From MGBC163016 sp910588905 (lineage in GTDB: Bacteria; Actinomycetota; Coriobacteriia; Coriobacteriales; Eggerthellaceae), in the NCBI GenBank assembly GCA_948616985.1, contig CAPGDO010000007.1, positions 33,213 to 97,212 of the forward strand: a DNA stretch of 64,000 bases. The letters are read 5' to 3'. Position numbers and translations under genes: made by a program. A model generated the notes under the pieces. That model ran no database searches and was not told the origin of the DNA. It was given only the letters and a program-made list of their open reading frames with translations. Shown here in pieces: positions 14,213-22,546 of the stretch (position 1 is its first letter; the number at the start of each line of letters is the position of its first letter).

Positions 14213-14490
14213 TCCTCCTCCATTTGCAGGTCTCGCATGAGGTCATAGGCTTGGTCGGCCGCCTCCCAGACCTCCCAATCGGGATCGAAGCTGGCCGCAG
14301 CGTCGAAGGCATCGCAGTCATTCCCGACGGTAACGACGCTATCGGGTTCAACGAACTCGCCGATCTCGTCGCAGAAGCCATGGGCGCCGCAGGGGCACTC
14401 GTGGAAGTGGTTGCAGTCTCCGCAGTGGGCGCGGAACGTGGGCGGTTCGGGCGGGTCGACCCAGTCTTGGTCTCTCATTCCGAAGCTCAT
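14209..14490 (-). CDS. Small cysteine-rich acidic phage protein
   Basis: 93 residues from ATG 14490, coupled to the upstream stop. Cysteines are clustered as HCGDCNHFHECPCGAHGFC, suggesting one zinc site, followed by an acidic C-terminus (DPDWEVWEAADQAYDLMRDL). It overlaps the methyltransferase start by four bases. Unknown family; similar cysteine motifs occur in phage proteins of unknown role. Confidence 0.6.
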   Translation of the reverse strand: MSFGMRDQDWVDPPEPPTFRAHCGDCNHFHECPCGAHGFCDEIGEFVEPDSVVTVGNDCDAFDAAASFDPDWEVWEAADQAYDLMRDLQMEEE

Positions 14491-14864
14491 AGCGGCCTCC
14501 ATCCGTCCATCCTGAGGGCGGTGAGGTAGTCGCATGCCTCGTCCAGGCGGATGTACTCCCAATGGCATGCGCAGGCTATCGCGCCATCATCGACCCAGCG
14601 GAAGTAGAGCCGGCGATGGTGGGCGAGGCCGTGGCAGTATTCGCGGCCGTCCGCGTCTTGCAGGTTGTTGCCGAAGCCGCAGAGCGTGATGGTCGGCTTC
14701 TCGATCTCGCGCCCCTCCACGAACATCTTGCCGGCGCTTCGGAACACCACATGGTGCTGCTCAAGCGGCCACGTGCGGCCGCACACCGCGCACCGCGCCA
14801 TCCTCACGGACGGCTTGCCCATCATCGGCTGGTACATGGCCGGCAGAGTAGTGACCTTAGCCAT
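14487..14864 (-). CDS. HNH-like recombination nuclease-type protein
   Basis: 125 residues. RMARCAVCGRTWPLEQHHVV gives a CxxC knuckle and His-His pair; later TITLCGFGNN and EYCHGLAHHRRLYF supply the Asn and final His of an HNH-like core. This resembles DUF968/NinX-type nucleases that sit in recombination modules of lambda-like phages. Position between two methyltransferases and close to recT/rusA fits a DNA-processing role. Nuclease activity is inferred. Confidence 0.68.
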   Translation of the reverse strand: MAKVTTLPAMYQPMMGKPSVRMARCAVCGRTWPLEQHHVVFRSAGKMFVEGREIEKPTITLCGFGNNLQDADGREYCHGLAHHRRLYFRWVDDGAIACACHWEYIRLDEACDYLTALRMDGWRPL

Positions 14865-15605
14865 TTAAGCCACCCCCCCCGCAGATTTCGCGCGGGCGAC
14901 GCGCTCATTGGCCAGGGCGCAGTATTCCGGGCTGAGTTCGTACCCGATGAAGTGCCGCCCCGTCTCGATGGCCGCCACCGCCGTGGTTCCCGACCCCATG
15001 AAGGGATCCAGCACTATCGCGCCCTCGTCGGCGATCTCCATGAGCGCCTTGATGAGGTTCAGCGGCTTCTGGGTGGAGTGGATGCGCCCTTCGCCTGAGG
15101 GGGCTGCGAACTTGTACGCGCCGGGCAGGTACTTGGCACCGGCCACGGGCGTGCGGTCTATCGCCCCCTTGGTCGCCCAGACCGCGTACTCGCACTCGTT
15201 GCGGAAGCTGTTGGGCTGAGGCCGCGCGGCGGTCTTGCGCCACGGGATGATGCCACGAAAGACGAAGCCCGCAGCCTGAATCGCGTCGGTGACGTTGGCC
15301 AGCTGCCTCCAATCCGAGAAGACGATGGCGCTGGCACCGTCGGCCATCGCCCTGTAACACTCGCCCATCCAGAGCACCGACCACAGCACGAAGCTGCGCT
15401 CGTCACGGCTGTCCCCGTAGAACTCCGGCTTCTTGGCCGCATCGTTGGTCTGGTACTTCTCGGACGTTGCGCCCGACCGGTCGCCCCGGAACATGCCGCC
15501 GCTCGAATAGGGCGGGTCGGTGAGCAGCATCCCCACCATGCCGTCGGGGATGTCGGAGAGCGCCGGCAGCATGTCGCGGCACTCGATGATGTCAATCTTG
15601 GCCAT
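14865..15605 (-). CDS. DNA methyltransferase, DPPY type (probably N6-adenine)
   Basis: 246 residues from ATG 15605 (AGGAGG upstream). Catalytic motif IV DPPYSSGG at residues 30-37 comes before the SAM-binding motif I LDPFMGSGTTAVAA near 200, so the enzyme is of the beta order; DPPY indicates an exocyclic amino target, usually adenine. 'RIHSTQKPLNLIKALM' (motif X/partner) and 'HFIGYELSPEY' are typical. The coding strand has a G8 run five codons before the stop, affecting only the tail. It overlaps the loader gene by 14 bases. Likely protects phage DNA or regulates it. Confidence 0.9.
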   Translation of the reverse strand: MAKIDIIECRDMLPALSDIPDGMVGMLLTDPPYSSGGMFRGDRSGATSEKYQTNDAAKKPEFYGDSRDERSFVLWSVLWMGECYRAMADGASAIVFSDWRQLANVTDAIQAAGFVFRGIIPWRKTAARPQPNSFRNECEYAVWATKGAIDRTPVAGAKYLPGAYKFAAPSGEGRIHSTQKPLNLIKALMEIADEGAIVLDPFMGSGTTAVAAIETGRHFIGYELSPEYCALANERVARAKSAGGVA

Positions 15606-16365
15606 TGAGCCTCCTATCCGGCCCCTCAAGGGGGACCTGCTTGCATGAGGAGGCGAGGCGGGACGCTATGGCCACGCCGACCGCCCCCTCGGTGATGTTC
15701 TTGGCTATCTCGCTGAGGCGGTAGTTGGACGTGACGATGGTGGGCAGCATGGCCTTGTCGCGCTTGTCGATGATGGCGAACAGGCGCTCGCAGGCGTAGG
15801 CCGTGTTTGAGGCCTCCTTGCCCAGATCGTCCAGGATGAGCACGTCGCAGCCGGCCGCCCGCTCGAAGAGGGCGCGGTCCTCGTCCTTGCGGCTCCGCAT
15901 CGCGTCCATGAGGTCGTAGGTGGCCACGGCCATGACCCTGCGCCCCGTCTCGATGAGTTGCAGCGCCGCAGCCATGGCCAGCGTGGTCTTGTACGTTCCG
16001 TTCGGGCCGAAGATGTAGAAGCCCTGCCCCTCGGAGGCCAGGGCGGCCATCTTCGCGGCGTAAGGGTGCGCGGCATCGCGGTAGCGGAGGGGTATGCCCG
16101 CCCTCTCGATGGCGCGCTCTTTCGCCTCGGCCTGCTCCTTGGCGGCCTTGTGCCGCTCGGCCTCGGCGATTGCCTCCCGCTCGGCCACAGCCCCTGGGCA
16201 GCCGCAGTCCTCGTGCCCCCAGAAGGCGGGGATGCCGTTGAACTCGACGGGCGTTCCGTCTTCGCGGACCACCTTGCGGGGAGGCCTCATCGCGCCGCAG
16301 TGCTCGCAGCGGATGGGCTTCTCGGCCTCGAAGGCCCCGCGCCTAGAACTGGTCGTAAGCGGCAT
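15592..16365 (-). CDS. DnaC-like helicase loader (AAA+ ATPase)
   Basis: 257 residues. N-terminal zinc knuckle IRCEHCGAMRPP with partner HEDCGCPGA (about 18-57), a charged coiled region, then an AAA+ core: Walker A FGPNGTYKTT (Lys126), Walker B CDVLILDDLGKE, sensor TIVTSNYRLSE. This is the standard layout of phage and chromosomal DnaC/IstB-type loaders that deliver the replicative helicase to the origin. No phage helicase gene is seen in the window, so it presumably loads the host one. It overlaps the preceding replication gene by 23 bases. Confidence 0.9.
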   Translation of the reverse strand: MPLTTSSRRGAFEAEKPIRCEHCGAMRPPRKVVREDGTPVEFNGIPAFWGHEDCGCPGAVAEREAIAEAERHKAAKEQAEAKERAIERAGIPLRYRDAAHPYAAKMAALASEGQGFYIFGPNGTYKTTLAMAAALQLIETGRRVMAVATYDLMDAMRSRKDEDRALFERAAGCDVLILDDLGKEASNTAYACERLFAIIDKRDKAMLPTIVTSNYRLSEIAKNITEGAVGVAIASRLASSCKQVPLEGPDRRLNGQD

Positions 16366-17044
16366 ACGCCTCGGCCTCCTTCTCCTCGCCCTTGGCCTCG
16401 TGCATGTACTGCTCGAAGTGATCGGGGCTGAACAGCGTGTTGGGCGTGAGCCGCTTGCTGAACTTCGTGCCCTGCCACTCGTCGCGCTTATAGGCGATCA
16501 TCGAGCGCACCTGCTCGACGGTGTAGCCGCCTGCGCAGCGTTCCAGCATGTGCCGGCACTTCTCCGGCATCGTGGTGTACGTGGTCCCGAGGAACTCGTT
16601 GAGAGCGCCGAGGCATTGGAGCCAGAACGGCGCATCTTGCAGGCTGCTCAGCATCGGGGGGATATAGGGGGGTATCTCTACCTCTATCTCAACCTCATCC
16701 TCAGCATCCGAGTTGTTCGATGCTTGTGCATATGCCTGCGCATCTGCCTGTGCATATGCTTGAGCATCCTGCTTGGCACTTGCTTCGGCATCCTGCTTGG
16801 CAGGTGCCTGCGCTTGCTTCTTGCCCCATCTGGCCTGCGCCATCTTGCGTCCGCGCTCACTAGCCTCGTCACCCATGTCGATGCGCTGCTTGAGGGCGAT
16901 GAAGGTGGGCAGCCACGGAGGGCTGCCCTTTGGCTCCTCTTTGGTGAAGCGGTAGTTCGCAAGGGCGTACAGGAACGGGGCGCGCTGCTTCTCAGGCATT
17001 GCTTGGCATGCCGCCCAGAAGTCATCGTGTATAACCATTCCCAT
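16343..17044 (-). CDS. DUF6291-like phage replication protein
   Basis: 233 residues, with AAGGAGG six bases before ATG 17044. The N-terminal 80 residues (VIHDDFWAACQAMPEKQR, FLYALANYRFTKEEP, FIALKQRIDMGDEASERGRK) resemble DUF6291, found in phage replication modules. The middle holds an eight-residue repeat (AKQDAQAY, AQADAQAY). The C-terminal part (TYTTMPEKCRHMLERCAGG, VRSMIAYKRDEWQGTKFSKR, LTPNTLFSPDHFEQYM) matches the conserved C-terminal region of DnaD-like phage replisome organizers ('L.P.TLF....FE.Y'). It pairs with the DnaC-like loader downstream and probably binds the origin. Confidence 0.78.
   Translation of the reverse strand: MGMVIHDDFWAACQAMPEKQRAPFLYALANYRFTKEEPKGSPPWLPTFIALKQRIDMGDEASERGRKMAQARWGKKQAQAPAKQDAEASAKQDAQAYAQADAQAYAQASNNSDAEDEVEIEVEIPPYIPPMLSSLQDAPFWLQCLGALNEFLGTTYTTMPEKCRHMLERCAGGYTVEQVRSMIAYKRDEWQGTKFSKRLTPNTLFSPDHFEQYMHEAKGEEKEAEAYAAYDQF
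16727..16825. repeat. 24-bp tandem repeat within replication gene (candidate iterons)
   Basis: About four 24-bp units inside the replication gene: TGCATATGC occurs at 16727-16735 and 16751-16759, and GCATCCTGCTTGGCA at 16764-16778 and 16788-16802, each pair exactly 24 bases apart. At protein level this is an eight-residue repeat. In lambda the origin iterons lie inside gene O, so this could be the phage origin; not proven. Confidence 0.55.
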
Positions 17045-17055
17045 GCCGCGCCTCC

Positions 17056-18048
17056 TTAGAACGGGATGTCTTCGGGGGCGTAGTCGGGAGCGGCGTATTC
17101 CTCGCGCTCAGCCTCGCTGCCGCCCTGCTGCGCCGCGAGTTCCTGATGGTTGCGGATGTTCACGGCAAGGAAGTCGCTGAGCTTCACGATGTCCTCGGCT
17201 GTGTACATGTTGATCGCTTTGGGGCTTCCGTCGGGGTTGAGGATGCTGGCGGCCATCCAGCTGGTGATGCCCTCCTCTTTGGTGCCGAGTTCGATGGCCT
17301 GCCGCTTCTGATCTGCAACCTGCTGCCAGAGCGCCTTGCGCGGGTCTTCCTGAGGCTGGGGGGCGGGCTGTTCCTCGACCACGTCTTCAACGATGTACTC
17401 CACGGCCTCCTCTTCCTGAGGCTGTGGGGCGGCCTGTTCCTGCTGCCGCGCCTGGTCCATTTCCTCAGCGCCGTAGAGGCCGCCGAGGTCTTCGGGGAAC
17501 GCCTCGCGCAGGGCATGGCAGAGCGCCACCTTGCGAATCATGGTCGCGGGCATCTTGCTCCAGCCGTTCTTGCCGTAGCGGTCGGGCGCGGCGTACTCGG
17601 AGAGGGCAACCTCCTCGAAGATGGGGCAGGCGTACCCGTCCAGGTATACCTTCGCCCAGCCGCCTATCAGTTCCTCGCCTTCCAGCAGCATGGAACCCTC
17701 GCGGCGCTCGATGATCTTCCTTATGCCGCCGTTTTCCTTGACCCTGCGTATGAAGGTGATGCCGGCCTCGTGGCCTCTGTACTTCTTGTTGCGCGTCGCG
17801 CGCTTGACGAACGCATCCTTGCCGGCGATGACCGACGCGGGCTGGTTGCCGTACTTGACGATGTAGGCATCGCGGGTGAACGGGTTGAGGCGCTGGGACT
17901 GACAGAGCCGCAGGAACATCTTGACCTCCTGGGAGGTGACGTTCTCCATGGCGTTGCCGTTGGCTGCCATGAGGTCGCGTACGTCCTGCTCGGTAACGCG
18001 GATGTCCTGGCCGTTGTCGGCCTTGTACTCCACGATCTCGCTACTCAT
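17056..18048 (-). CDS. RecT/Bet-family single-strand annealing protein
   Basis: 330 residues. The core FLRLCQSQRLNPFTRDAYIV, SVIAGKDAFVKRATRN and IGGWAKVYLDGYACPIFEEV with MIRKVALCHALREAFPEDLGG is the diagnostic RecT/Bet region. It pairs complementary single strands in phage recombination and repair. A long Pro/Gln/Glu-rich linker (about 215-250) precedes a conserved C-terminal acidic end (EEYAAPDYAPEDIPF), like SSB-interacting tails. No exonuclease partner gene is recognised nearby; the DUF1351 protein just upstream commonly accompanies recT in this context. Confidence 0.92.
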   Translation of the reverse strand: MSSEIVEYKADNGQDIRVTEQDVRDLMAANGNAMENVTSQEVKMFLRLCQSQRLNPFTRDAYIVKYGNQPASVIAGKDAFVKRATRNKKYRGHEAGITFIRRVKENGGIRKIIERREGSMLLEGEELIGGWAKVYLDGYACPIFEEVALSEYAAPDRYGKNGWSKMPATMIRKVALCHALREAFPEDLGGLYGAEEMDQARQQEQAAPQPQEEEAVEYIVEDVVEEQPAPQPQEDPRKALWQQVADQKRQAIELGTKEEGITSWMAASILNPDGSPKAINMYTAEDIVKLSDFLAVNIRNHQELAAQQGGSEAEREEYAAPDYAPEDIPF

Positions 18049-18958
18049 CGGTGACCACCCCCGCGAACTTGATGGAGGCGCCCGTGATGCCCATTCCCTT
18101 CAACGTCGCGGCAACTTGCTGCGCGAACGCCTCGGTGCCCTGGAACTCCATGGCCAGAGACCAGCGGCAGACCGGCGGAGCGGCCGCTGTGGGCTGATCT
18201 GGGACGGGTTCAGGCTCCGGTGCGGGTTCGGGTGCCGTGCGCTCGGCCTTGACGGCCTCGGCGGCTTCCTGCGCCGCCTTGAACTCGGCCATCTGGCGGT
18301 CGCGCTCGTTCAGCTGGTCTTCCAACTCAAGCGCGCCGATGAGGTCCAGGGTGTCAGCGTAGTGCTTGACCACCTCGTCCTTGTGAGCGAGTTCCTTGGT
18401 CTGCAGCGTGTTGTAGCCCTTGAGCGCCTTCTCGACCTTCTCGTAGAGTTCATTGACGGCCTTGGCCTCGTTGGTGGAGCGGTTCAGCCACTTGTCCTCC
18501 AAGATGGCGGCGAAGGGGATAACGTCTGCGATGGGGCCGGCGCATCCCGCGTACTCCTCGGCCAGCGTTTCCCGACGCTGCGCCTTGAAGTTGGCATCGG
18601 CCTCATCAACCTGCTCCTTGATGTTTGCGCGTGCGTTGTCGATCTTTGCGGTGATGGCCTTGACCCTCGCCTCGAACTCCTTGAGCGGAGCCTCGTATAT
18701 CTTCTTGACGCGCTTGCGCTCCGCCTCGATGGGCGCTTTCAGCTTGTTGAGGTCGGCCATGCAGGTGCGCCCCATCTTGATGGTCTCGTAGTCGTTGGGG
18801 TCAAGCTGCGCGCCGATGTACGGCTCGATCTGCTGGTCCACGTAGGCATCCAGCGCGGCGAGGTTGTCGGAGAACACGGCGGGGGTGTAGGTCACCTCCA
18901 GCGCGTCGGTCGGCTCGATCACCTCGGCCGTCACCTCGATGGTTCCTTCTTCTGTCAT
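18041..18958 (-). CDS. DUF1351 phage protein
   Basis: 305 residues from ATG 18958, coupled to the ParB-like gene stop. A long helical body with RTCMADLNKLKAPIEAERKR and VKKIYEAPLKEFEARVKAI is the hallmark of DUF1351, found next to recT genes in phages of Gram-positive hosts. A Pro/Glu/Ala hinge (PAPEPEPVPDQPTAAA) separates a C-terminal globular piece (AFAQQVAATLKGMGITGASIKF). The family's role is unknown; location suggests help in recombination. Confidence 0.82.
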   Translation of the reverse strand: MTEEGTIEVTAEVIEPTDALEVTYTPAVFSDNLAALDAYVDQQIEPYIGAQLDPNDYETIKMGRTCMADLNKLKAPIEAERKRVKKIYEAPLKEFEARVKAITAKIDNARANIKEQVDEADANFKAQRRETLAEEYAGCAGPIADVIPFAAILEDKWLNRSTNEAKAVNELYEKVEKALKGYNTLQTKELAHKDEVVKHYADTLDLIGALELEDQLNERDRQMAEFKAAQEAAEAVKAERTAPEPAPEPEPVPDQPTAAAPPVCRWSLAMEFQGTEAFAQQVAATLKGMGITGASIKFAGVVTDE

Positions 18959-20190
18959 TTGGTTGCCTCCATGCAATCGGTTGCTTTCTGGTAGATGGCC
19001 TGCTCGTCCTCATCAGGCTCGTAGCCGTCGGCCTCCATCGCGTCCATAAGGGCGATGTATCGCTCGCACGCCTTTGGGCGCGGCTTGCCGGTGCCGTCGA
19101 GGATTCCGCAGCCCGGCGCGTCGTTCATGCTCTCGAACAGCAGGACGATCTCCGAGTGCCCGACGTTGAGGCGCTTGGTGCCGGTCGCTTCGAGGAACGT
19201 CTTGACCAGCGGGGCGTGGCGGTTATCGCTCTCGGCCACGAGGCGGGAGAGGTTCGGCAGGAGGCTCTGGGCGGCCAGCTGCTCGGCGAGCCAGGCGCGG
19301 CGGTTGCCCGTGCCCTCGGCGTAGAGTTCGGCCATGGCCTCGGCCTCCGCGCGGGCGCTGTCTTCCTCCACCTGCTCAGGCGCGGGCGGCTCCTCCTCAG
19401 GGGCAGGGGCCAAGATCATGAAGAATCCGGGGATGCTGTGGCGCATGGCCACGCAGCCATCGGGGAGGTCTTCGGGGAGCTGCGCGATCTTGTTGAGGTT
19501 GCACACCATGGCCATGCCCTGCGCGTCATCCACGACGGCGATGCCGCGCGCCGCCAGTTCCGCCGCGAGGTCCGTGGCCGCGCTCTCCTTCTTGCGGCGA
19601 GCCTCGAAACGCTTGGCCACCGTCTGGTACTCGCGCTCCGAGCAGTTGGTGAGCGCCTTCACGGCCTCAGGGTCATCGGCGAACTCGCCGATCGCGATGA
19701 GGCGCATGAGACTCATATCGTCGGCGGCATCCTCCACGACCTTGGCCGCGCGGCGCACCTTGGCGGCCTTCTCGACGGTGAGGCCCGACACCTCCGCCAC
19801 GTACTCATCGGTGCCGAACATGGCCAGCTGGCGGACGAAGCGGCTCTCCTCGACGGCCTCGTACTTCTTCTTGGTGTTCGTGCGCACCACGGTCTCGATG
19901 ACGGCCTGCAGGGTGCTCTCATCCTCAACGATGGCGGGGAAGGTCTTGGTGCCCAGTTCCTTCATGGCCATGATGCGGCTGTTGCCGGCCTTGATGCGGT
20001 AGATGCCGCCGTCGCGCACGAGGGTGACCATTTCGTCGGGGATGCCCTTGGAGCGCATCGAGCGGGCGAGTTCCTGGACGTAGGCCTGGTTCTCTTTCAG
20101 CGTGTAGTCGCGGCGCGCCAGATCGTTGCCGAACTCATCGACCAGCGGGTACACGTCCTCGATGCTGACGGTTTCGATTACGGCGCTCAT
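18955..20190 (-). CDS. ParB/Srx-like N-terminal domain protein
   Basis: 411 residues. The first 110 form a ParB-like nuclease/CTPase-type domain: AYVQELARSMRSKGIPDEMV, VRDGGIYRIKAGNSRIMAMK (equivalent of the ParB GERR box, here GNSR) and FPAIVEDES. A helix-turn-helix-like region follows (FGTDEYVAEVSGLTVEKAAKVRR), then a variable C-terminus. Such proteins are frequent in phage early operons and are used in DNA binding or partition-like functions; no ParA partner is present, so plasmid partition is unlikely. Confidence 0.8.
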   Translation of the reverse strand: MSAVIETVSIEDVYPLVDEFGNDLARRDYTLKENQAYVQELARSMRSKGIPDEMVTLVRDGGIYRIKAGNSRIMAMKELGTKTFPAIVEDESTLQAVIETVVRTNTKKKYEAVEESRFVRQLAMFGTDEYVAEVSGLTVEKAAKVRRAAKVVEDAADDMSLMRLIAIGEFADDPEAVKALTNCSEREYQTVAKRFEARRKKESAATDLAAELAARGIAVVDDAQGMAMVCNLNKIAQLPEDLPDGCVAMRHSIPGFFMILAPAPEEEPPAPEQVEEDSARAEAEAMAELYAEGTGNRRAWLAEQLAAQSLLPNLSRLVAESDNRHAPLVKTFLEATGTKRLNVGHSEIVLLFESMNDAPGCGILDGTGKPRPKACERYIALMDAMEADGYEPDEDEQAIYQKATDCMEATK

Positions 20191-20513
20191 TAGCGGTCAC
20201 CCCGCACGATGAAGGCATCCACTACCTCCACGCCGTTGGCCTTGAGGAGTTCGATGACTTCGCGGGCTGCGCTCATCACCTCGGCGGGAGGCTCTGCCTC
20301 CAAGGCGAGGAGGCCGTTGTCCAGGTACTTGGGGAACTCGGCTCCGTGCATGTCGCTGCCTTCGGGGCAGGTGAGGTACGAGAGGACGCACGCGGCACCC
20401 TCGATGAACTCAGGCTCAAGGTCGTAGTCCTCAAGCGTCCCCACGATCTCGTCGGCGAACTCGCGGGGGATGTAGCGCCCCGCACGGTTGCGCTTCATCT
20501 TCTCAAGTTTCAT
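20190..20513 (-). CDS. Hypothetical early phage protein
   Basis: 107 residues from ATG 20513 (AGGAGC upstream), MKLEKMKRNRAGRYIP; acidic middle and EVIELLKANGVEVVDAFIVRGDR at the end. Mixed alpha/beta by appearance. Ends at the ParB-like gene start (one-base overlap). No family recognised. Confidence 0.65.
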   Translation of the reverse strand: MKLEKMKRNRAGRYIPREFADEIVGTLEDYDLEPEFIEGAACVLSYLTCPEGSDMHGAEFPKYLDNGLLALEAEPPAEVMSAAREVIELLKANGVEVVDAFIVRGDR

Positions 20514-20547
20514 TTTGTTGCTCCTAACTGGCAAAATGCCAAAAGTG

Positions 20548-21093
20548 TCATTGATTTACTTTTTTGCTGATGCGCTCTTTGCGCTTCTGCGCCGCCTTGA
20601 TCTCGCGGCGAAGGTTCCCTGCTAGGCACTCCTCGCAGGCAAGGGCATGGGCCTCATCGGCCTTCGCCCTCTCGTAGTAGGAAAGCCCCTCAGTGTTGGG
20701 CGCCTTCGGCATCGGGTCGCGGCGCGATTCGGTCTCCGCCTCTGTCTTCTCGTAGGTGTCCCGCTCGTCAAGGGGGAGGCGCGGCAGCAGTTCCGCGATT
20801 CCTGCATGGATGTTGGCCAGCTGCTCGCGCCTGCGGCACGGCTCGCAGATGCCGTCGCGGCCTAGGTGGCCTGAGAGGCATCCGCACGAGGGGCACGGCT
20901 CAAGCTTTGGGCGGTAGTGCCTGAGGCTCACGGGAATGCCTTGCATCCTCAGCGCCTTGGCCTTCTGCTTGACCGATTCGTTCGACCTTCTGAGGTGCTG
21001 GCATATCTCCCGCCTGGGGATGCGGCCGGCGTTCTCGATCAGGTATCGCTCATCGGCGACCTTCCAGTCGTTGCGCCTTCCGCCCTTACGCAT
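20548..21093 (-). CDS. Myb-like HTH plus zinc-ribbon protein
   Basis: 181 residues. RNDWKVADERYLIENAGRIP followed by REICQHLRRSNESVKQKAKAL is a Myb/SANT-like helix-turn-helix of the kind used in phage transcription or replication factors. LEPCPSCGCLSG and DGICEPCRRREQ make a zinc ribbon (about 68-97), and a second Cys pair (ACEECLAGNL) lies near the end. The C-terminus is lysine-rich. Probably a DNA-binding regulator; overlaps the resolvase stop by eight bases. Confidence 0.7.
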   Translation of the reverse strand: MRKGGRRNDWKVADERYLIENAGRIPRREICQHLRRSNESVKQKAKALRMQGIPVSLRHYRPKLEPCPSCGCLSGHLGRDGICEPCRRREQLANIHAGIAELLPRLPLDERDTYEKTEAETESRRDPMPKAPNTEGLSYYERAKADEAHALACEECLAGNLRREIKAAQKRKERISKKVNQ

Positions 21094-21589
21094 CCGGCAC
21101 CTCGCAATAGGTCACCTCGATCTCAAGCCAGTCGAAGTCCCCGACGCGCGGGGCCTTGAGCGGGATGCTCGTCACGATCTGGCTGTCATCCTTGTAGGCG
21201 ATGCCGTTGAGGGCATCCTCCACCAGCTTCACGATGTTGGAGGCGTCGGGCTTCATGGTGTCCTGCTCGCCCCTGCGGCGCTTCGGCCATGAGACCGGCA
21301 CGTGGCGGTGGCTCACCACCGTCATCACCACGGGGCCGTCGAAGCCTGAGCGGATGAGGCCGCGAGCCGCCTTGTAGCGGTCGGCGATGCAGTCCATTGC
21401 CTTCTGGTGCTTCCGGGCGTTGTGGATGCGGGGTCGGCCGCCTCTGGTGTCCACGCGGGGGCGCATCCACGCAACCACCTCAGGGAGGTCGGCGCAGTCG
21501 CACTTGATGCGAGTGCACACCGTCTCGATCTCCTCAAGGCCGAGGTAGGCTAGGATGGGCTTGCGGGCTTGCGCCAGGTAGGGGTTCAT
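21086..21589 (-). CDS. RusA-family Holliday junction resolvase
   Basis: 167 residues from ATG 21589, coupled to the upstream stop. The catalytic signature MKPDASNIVKLVEDALNGI followed by AYKDDSQIV matches RusA (KPD..N..K...D.LNG...DD.QV), with the acidic residues that bind magnesium. It resolves branched DNA during phage recombination and replication. Partners nearby are RecT and HNH-type proteins. Confidence 0.92.
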   Translation of the reverse strand: MNPYLAQARKPILAYLGLEEIETVCTRIKCDCADLPEVVAWMRPRVDTRGGRPRIHNARKHQKAMDCIADRYKAARGLIRSGFDGPVVMTVVSHRHVPVSWPKRRRGEQDTMKPDASNIVKLVEDALNGIAYKDDSQIVTSIPLKAPRVGDFDWLEIEVTYCEVPDA

Positions 21590-22023
21590 GCCGCCTCCCC
21601 TCGGTACAGGCCCACCGCGTCCTGCCAGCACTTGACCGGGAAGAACGTGTTGCGGGCGACGTTGTCGTGCCAGACGTTCTCGAAGTCGATGCCGTGGCGG
21701 TCGATTTCCGCAGAGTTCGGGAAGGTGACCGTGGCCAGTTCCGGCCTGAACATGAGCAGGTAGCGGCTGAGCACCGACCAGAGGTTGTTGTCGAAGCGGA
21801 ACTCCATGCACTCGGTGATGGCCATACCCTGCTGCTGGGCGAGGATGAACAGGTCGCCGCGCCGGATGCGGGGCAGCCCGTCGGCCTTGGCCTGCTCGCA
21901 GAGGTTCACGAGCCTGAGCCACTTGCGGGGGTAGTCATCGGCTATCCAGCAGCAGGCCTCCTCGACGCGCATGAGGGGGGTGCGCTGCACCCCGTCGTAC
22001 AGCTGCTTGCAGACCTCAGCCAT
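21586..22023 (-). CDS. Hypothetical early phage protein
   Basis: 145 residues from ATG 22023 with GGAGGTG upstream. Contains IRRGDLFILAQQQGMAITEC and SVLSRYLLMFRPELATVTFP, then WHDNVARNTFFPVKCWQDAV. No known motif. Overlaps neighbours by 4 and 8 bases, in keeping with a translationally coupled early operon. Confidence 0.65.
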   Translation of the reverse strand: MAEVCKQLYDGVQRTPLMRVEEACCWIADDYPRKWLRLVNLCEQAKADGLPRIRRGDLFILAQQQGMAITECMEFRFDNNLWSVLSRYLLMFRPELATVTFPNSAEIDRHGIDFENVWHDNVARNTFFPVKCWQDAVGLYRGEAA

Positions 22024-22189
22024 GGCGCACCTCCGTGAAGAAGTGCTCGGCGGCCCCGTAGCCGACCTGGTAGGCGCATCCGTAGCCCCAGAGAACCGAG
22101 GCGACGCAGAACGCCGTGACAATCACGAGGAGAACGTCCGCGATGCGGTAAGATTTGCGGTGAGCCGCTTTCCTGCGAGTTGGCGGCAT
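22016..22189 (-). CDS. Small membrane protein, 57 residues
   Basis: ATG 22189, MPPTRRKAAHRKSYRIADVL, one transmembrane segment VLLVIVTAFCVASVLWGYG, short polar tail. The basic residues before the segment predict the N-terminus inside. It overlaps the preceding gene by 67 bases in another frame and has no strong ribosome site, so either start is uncertain. Unknown function. Confidence 0.5.
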   Translation of the reverse strand: MPPTRRKAAHRKSYRIADVLLVIVTAFCVASVLWGYGCAYQVGYGAAEHFFTEVRHG

Positions 22190-22341
22190 CCGGAAGGGGC
22201 GGCAGGCATCAAGTCCGTGGCGGGGTTGTTCCTTCGCTCCTTCCATTCCCTGAATCGGCGCTCGTTTTCGGGGTTCTCGTAGAACCTGCCCATGTGCTGC
22301 ATCAGTACGCTGCACATGGACCGCTGCGCCGGTGTCATCAC
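22123..22341 (-). CDS. Hypothetical small phage protein
   Basis: 72 residues, MMTPAQRSMCSVLMQHMG then RFYENPENERRFREWKERRN, a basic helical first half. The start is coupled (ATGA) to the stop of the acidic gene upstream. The last 25 residues lie over the start of the small membrane protein gene and look less protein-like. Confidence 0.5.
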   Translation of the reverse strand: MMTPAQRSMCSVLMQHMGRFYENPENERRFREWKERRNNPATDLMPAAPSGCRQLAGKRLTANLTASRTFSS

Positions 22342-22544
22342 GCCGCCTCATCTTGGATGTCCTCGTACTCGTAGGCGGCAGGCGGCAGCTGGTAGGAGCC
22401 GTCCTCATCCTCGTCATCGTCGGCGAAGGCCTCCTCCTGGCCGTCGATCACCTCGCCGCTGCCCGTGTCCACGAACATGACGGTCTTGCCGCTCTTGATG
22501 TTGCAGCCTGTGAAGCAGGCGCGCACTTTGACGATGTTCTCCAT
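22338..22544 (-). CDS. Small acidic phage protein
   Basis: 68 residues from ATG 22544 (GGAGGG upstream). A beta-like start (MENIVKVRACFTGCNIKSG) is followed by an acidic run (EEAFADDDEDEDGSY). Acidic small early proteins are common in phages and often inhibit host enzymes, but nothing specific is seen. Confidence 0.6.
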   Translation of the reverse strand: MENIVKVRACFTGCNIKSGKTVMFVDTGSGEVIDGQEEAFADDDEDEDGSYQLPPAAYEYEDIQDEAA

Positions 22545-22546
22545 GG

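Noticed and set aside
12668..15605. Restriction-modification system made of the two methyltransferases
   Set aside because: The neighbouring HNH-type proteins look like phage recombination or packaging nucleases, and no typical restriction endonuclease is present; orphan phage methylases are more likely.
16727..16825. CRISPR array
   Set aside because: The 24-bp units are contiguous and coding, without spacers, and no cas gene is near.
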